Part shown: piece by piece, positions 6,571 to 7,988 of the stretch
Layout of the letters: each line of letters starts with the position of its first letter
How positions within the stretch are numbered: position 1 is the stretch's first letter
Assembly: GCA_023420245.1 (NCBI GenBank)
Contig: JAEZWL010000218.1
Span: 1 to 7,988 of the forward strand
DNA: 7,988 nucleotides
Direction of reading: 5' to 3'
From: Bacillota bacterium
Lineage (GTDB): Bacteria; Bacillota; Clostridia; Oscillospirales; Acutalibacteraceae
Notes under the pieces: model-generated
Told to the model about the DNA's origin: nothing
What the model saw: only the letters and a program-made list of their open reading frames with translations
Databases searched by the model: none
Position numbers and translations under genes: made by a program

Positions 6571-6601
6571 AAAACTATTAATAATATTTATTAATAGTTT
6601 T
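6571..6601. repeat. Perfect 14-bp AT-rich inverted repeat
   Basis: AAAACTATTAATAA (6571-6584) and TTATTAATAGTTTT (6588-6601) are exact reverse complements separated by TAT. It lies about 104 bases upstream of the -35 of the transporter promoter. With only two G/C positions in the arms it would make a weak RNA hairpin, so it is more likely a DNA-level site (operator, cruciform or bend) than a terminator. Its right end overlaps the first GTTTTGTTAAT copy. Confidence 0.8.
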
Positions 6602-6640
6602 GTTAATTTTATGGACAATACAAGCAATTGTTTTGTTAAT
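6597..6640. repeat. Direct repeat of GTTTTGTTAAT, 33-bp period
   Basis: The 11-mer GTTTTGTTAAT occurs at 6597-6607 and 6630-6640, 33 bp apart, close to three helical turns, so both copies face the same side of the DNA. The first nine bases (GTTTTGTTA) also occur in the araB leader at 2492-2500, and as the complement at 6741-6749. This fits a set of half-sites for one regulator, although the right half of the palindrome is not conserved in these two copies. Confidence 0.5.
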
Positions 6641-6704
6641 AAATCTTTAAATACAATCAAATGTTATATAAAATAATCAAAATACCAAGCGTCTTTTGAG
6701 CATA

Positions 6705-6733
6705 TTGACAATAATCAGCCCCTTGTTTATAAT
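6705..6733 (+). promoter_or_regulatory. Consensus sigma-A promoter of the sugar ABC transporter operon
   Basis: TTGACA (6705-6710), a 17-base spacer and TATAAT (6728-6733): both hexamers match the sigma-A consensus fully at the optimal spacing. Transcription should start near 6740. Such a strong promoter usually needs repression, and an operator-like sequence lies directly at the predicted start. Confidence 0.85.
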
Positions 6734-6739
6734 ATGACC

Positions 6740-6749
6740 GTAACAAAAC
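6740..6749. promoter_or_regulatory. Operator-like motif GTAACAAAAC at the transcription start
   Basis: The 10-mer GTAACAAAAC is identical to the complement of 2492-2501 in the araB leader and differs by one base from GTAACAAAGC at 4842-4851. It covers about +1 to +10 of the predicted transporter transcript, a classical position for repression of initiation. Unlike the other two sites, its left half (GACC) does not complete the palindrome. Confidence 0.45.
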
Positions 6750-6775
6750 AGAAGACACGAAGGGATAACTTGCAA

Positions 6776-6805
6776 ATGGAAGCAAGACCGCGAGGAGAAT
6801 TCTAA
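6776..6805 (+). CDS. Possible leader micro-ORF 1 (9 codons)
   Basis: ATG at 6776 reads MEARPRGEF then TAA. A GAAGGGA Shine-Dalgarno-like sequence (6759-6765) lies 10 bases upstream. The start codon sits in the loop of a small hairpin, CTTGC (6769-6773) with GCAAG (6782-6786). It lies in the 5' leader of the transporter mRNA. There is no evidence of translation, and ORFs this short arise readily by chance. Confidence 0.25.
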   Translation: MEARPRGEF

Positions 6806-6823
6806 ATGTGTCACTTTACCTAA
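6806..6823 (+). CDS. Possible leader micro-ORF 2 (5 codons)
   Basis: ATG at 6806 follows the TAA of micro-ORF 1 without a gap and reads MCHFT then TAA. Its ribosome binding site GAGGAG (6792-6797, 8-base spacer) is embedded in micro-ORF 1, so the two would be translationally coupled. The same ribosome binding site could instead serve a GTG at 6808 that is in frame with the ABC ATPase gene. It may be the residue of an older start region or a chance ORF. Confidence 0.25.
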   Translation: MCHFT

Positions 6824-6850
6824 TTGATCTATTTGGCATAATACATAACC

Positions 6851-6867
6851 GGAGGGATTTCAAAGTG
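6851..6867 (+). promoter_or_regulatory. Ribosome binding site and GTG that fix the ABC ATPase start
   Basis: GGAGGG (6851-6856) lies 8 bases before GTG at 6865. Starting here gives MACIELKNVGKCF, the normal N-terminus of MalK-type ATPases. An upstream in-frame GTG at 6808 would add 19 residues with no family counterpart, so I prefer 6865. Confidence 0.8.
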
Positions 6868-7908
6868 GCTTGTATTGAATTGAAGAATGTTGGAAAATGT
6901 TTTGCTAAGACTACCATTATCGAAAACATGAACCTGAAAATCGAGGATGGCTCGTTTACCGTACTGGTTGGACCATCCGGCTGCGGAAAGACAACCTTGC
7001 TTCGCATGATTGCCGGTATCGGTCCCCAGACCTCAGGGCAGGTTCTCATTGACGGGAAGGACGTGACCGACATTGCTCCCGGAAAGCGGGAGGTCGCTAT
7101 GGTTTTTCAGAACTACGCGATTTATCCGACCATGAGCGTGCGCGCAAATATTGAGTTCGGGCTCAAGAACAACAAGGTTCCCAAAGAAAAAAGGGATCAC
7201 CTGATTAATGAAATCTGCGATATTGTCGGGCTGAAGGATTATCTGGACCGAAAGCCGTCCACTCTCTCCGGCGGCCAAAGGCAGAGGGTCGCACTGGCTC
7301 GCGCTATGGTAAAGCAGCCTAAGGTTTTCCTGATGGACGAGCCTCTCTCTAACCTGGACGCAAAGCTTCGGGTACAGATGCGTGTGGAGCTGATCGAGCT
7401 TCACAAAAAGCTCGGTACCACCTTTGTATATGTGACGCACGACCAGGTGGAGGCGATGTCGATGGCGGATAAAATCGTTCTGATGAACAAGGGCGAAATT
7501 CAGCAGGAAGCCGCGCCGGAGGTCATTTACCGTGACCCGAACAATATGTTCACCGCCCAGTTTATCGGTACGCCTCCAATGAATATCATGAACGTCGGCA
7601 ACGGCGATGTAAAGCTTGGCTTCCGACCGGAGCGCGTCCAGCTATCGGCACAGGAGGGCGGGCAGAGCTTTGGCTTTAAAGCGCGCATTAATACGCGTGA
7701 GATGCTCGGCTCTGAAACGATTTATTCCGTTTCAAGCGATACCAGCCTGTTTATGGTGAAAAGCTCCGATGACAGCTTCTGTGTGGGGCAGGAGGTTTAT
7801 GCGGGGATCGAACAGAAGGAACTGTATCTGTTTGACAAGGATGATCAGAGAATCCGCGAGAACCACCCCAACTATGAATCCTACATGAAAATGCTGGGAG
7901 GAAAGTAA
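6865..7908 (+). CDS. Sugar ABC transporter ATP-binding protein, MalK/UgpC/MsmX type
   Basis: 347 residues from the preferred GTG at 6865 to a TAA. The nucleotide-binding domain (about 1-235) is complete: Walker A GPSGCGKTT (36-44), Q-loop Gln82 in VFQNYAIYPTMSV, signature LSGGQRQR (from 134), Walker B FLMDEP with Asp158 and catalytic Glu159, the D-loop SNLD, and the switch His192 in YVTHDQVEAMS. The C-terminal part contains the LGFRPERV motif typical of the MalK-like TOBE regulatory domain and ends slightly shorter than the usual 360-370 residues. The protein energises import of oligosaccharides or glycerol-phosphate-like solutes on the cytoplasmic face as a dimer. The permease gene starts 1 base after its stop. 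No binding protein is visible in the window; the substrate is unknown, but araB and the repressor nearby hint at pentoses or pentosides. Confidence 0.92.
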   Translation: MACIELKNVGKCFAKTTIIENMNLKIEDGSFTVLVGPSGCGKTTLLRMIAGIGPQTSGQVLIDGKDVTDIAPGKREVAMVFQNYAIYPTMSVRANIEFGLKNNKVPKEKRDHLINEICDIVGLKDYLDRKPSTLSGGQRQRVALARAMVKQPKVFLMDEPLSNLDAKLRVQMRVELIELHKKLGTTFVYVTHDQVEAMSMADKIVLMNKGEIQQEAAPEVIYRDPNNMFTAQFIGTPPMNIMNVGNGDVKLGFRPERVQLSAQEGGQSFGFKARINTREMLGSETIYSVSSDTSLFMVKSSDDSFCVGQEVYAGIEQKELYLFDKDDQRIRENHPNYESYMKMLGGK

Positions 7909-7909
7909 A

Positions 7910-7988
7910 ATGCGCAAGTCCAAAATTTATCCGTACTTATTGATTCTCCCCGCTATGGCGTTTTTGATTACGTTCTTTGTTTATCCGA
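7910..7988 (+). CDS. Sugar ABC transporter permease (MalF/UgpA type), 3'-truncated by window edge
   Basis: Starts at ATG 7910, with GGGAGG (7896-7901) 8 bases upstream inside the ATPase gene. Only 26 codons are present: a basic MRKSK start, then a hydrophobic first membrane segment YPYLLILPAMAFLITFFVYP. The PYL-LLPA-x-F-Y-P pattern is typical of the first helix of binding-protein-dependent sugar permeases. One base separates it from the ATPase stop, implying translational coupling and a single operon. Assignment to the UgpA/MalF side rather than the UgpE/MalG side rests on that N-terminal pattern only. Confidence 0.8.
   Translation, partial: MRKSKIYPYLLILPAMAFLITFFVYP

Larger units (their letters stand above)
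6393..6775. other. AT-rich intergenic regulatory region upstream of the transporter operon
   Basis: About 380 bases of strongly AT-rich DNA without a credible gene. It contains runs of TAATATTA/TTATTAAT type, a variant TAACAAAG (6431-6438), a perfect 14-bp inverted repeat (6571-6601), two GTTTTGTTAAT copies, a consensus promoter (6705-6733) and a GTAACAAAAC site (6740-6749). The clustering of motifs just upstream of the ABC operon suggests a regulatory region rather than decayed coding DNA. Confidence 0.6.

Noticed and set aside
1..7988. Mobile element, phage defence cassette or CRISPR array
   Set aside because: No transposase, integrase, terminal repeats with target duplication, spaced repeats or defence-type domains were found. 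All complete genes are metabolic, regulatory, transport or a small membrane protein.

Overview
The window reads as an ordinary chromosomal segment from a low-to-moderate GC Firmicute, most likely a Clostridia member of the Oscillospiraceae/Ruminococcaceae type. This is inferred from strong GGAGG-type ribosome binding sites, a Bacillus-type ribulokinase, a clostridial-looking small membrane protein, and GC-rich genes separated by very AT-rich spacers. No tRNA, rRNA, CRISPR array, transposase or phage gene was seen.

Layout. (1) 1-2463, plus strand: the 3' three quarters of a putrescine aminotransferase gene (patA type), then a complete 4-aminobutyrate aminotransferase gene (gabT). Together they suggest amine/GABA catabolism. 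(2) 2530-4212, plus strand: a complete ribulokinase (araB), probably with its own promoter overlapping the end of gabT and a palindrome in its leader. (3) 4221-4260: a perfect 16-bp hairpin acting as a shared terminator between araB and a convergent gene. (4) 4263-4796, minus strand: a 177-residue two-helix membrane protein of unknown function. (5) 4797-5037: a divergent, AT-rich promoter region. (6) 5038-6132, plus strand: a LacI-family repressor, closed by a terminator. (7) 6177-6775: a long spacer holding a possible decayed gene fragment, then AT-rich DNA with a perfect 14-bp inverted repeat, a repeated 11-mer and a fully consensus sigma-A promoter. (8) 6865-7908: the MalK/MsmX-type ATPase of a sugar ABC transporter, preceded by two possible micro-ORFs, then the first 26 codons of a sugar permease (7910 onward).

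How it fits together. The right half looks like a pentose or pentoside uptake locus: transporter ATPase, permease and repressor, with ribulokinase nearby. The best clue is a recurring motif: the palindrome TTTGTTACAAA lies in the leader of araB and, identical in sequence, in the upstream region of the minus-strand gene. The related GTAACAAAAC sits at the start of the transporter transcript, and two GTTTTGTTAAT copies lie further upstream of it. My working model is that the LacI-family protein binds this motif and couples araB to the transporter; this is inference. The link between the two aminotransferase genes and the sugar genes may be mere adjacency.

I found no convincing undescribed system. 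The points most worth a second look are the shared operator-like motif, the 14-bp inverted repeat, the tandem micro-ORFs and the possible gene remnant.
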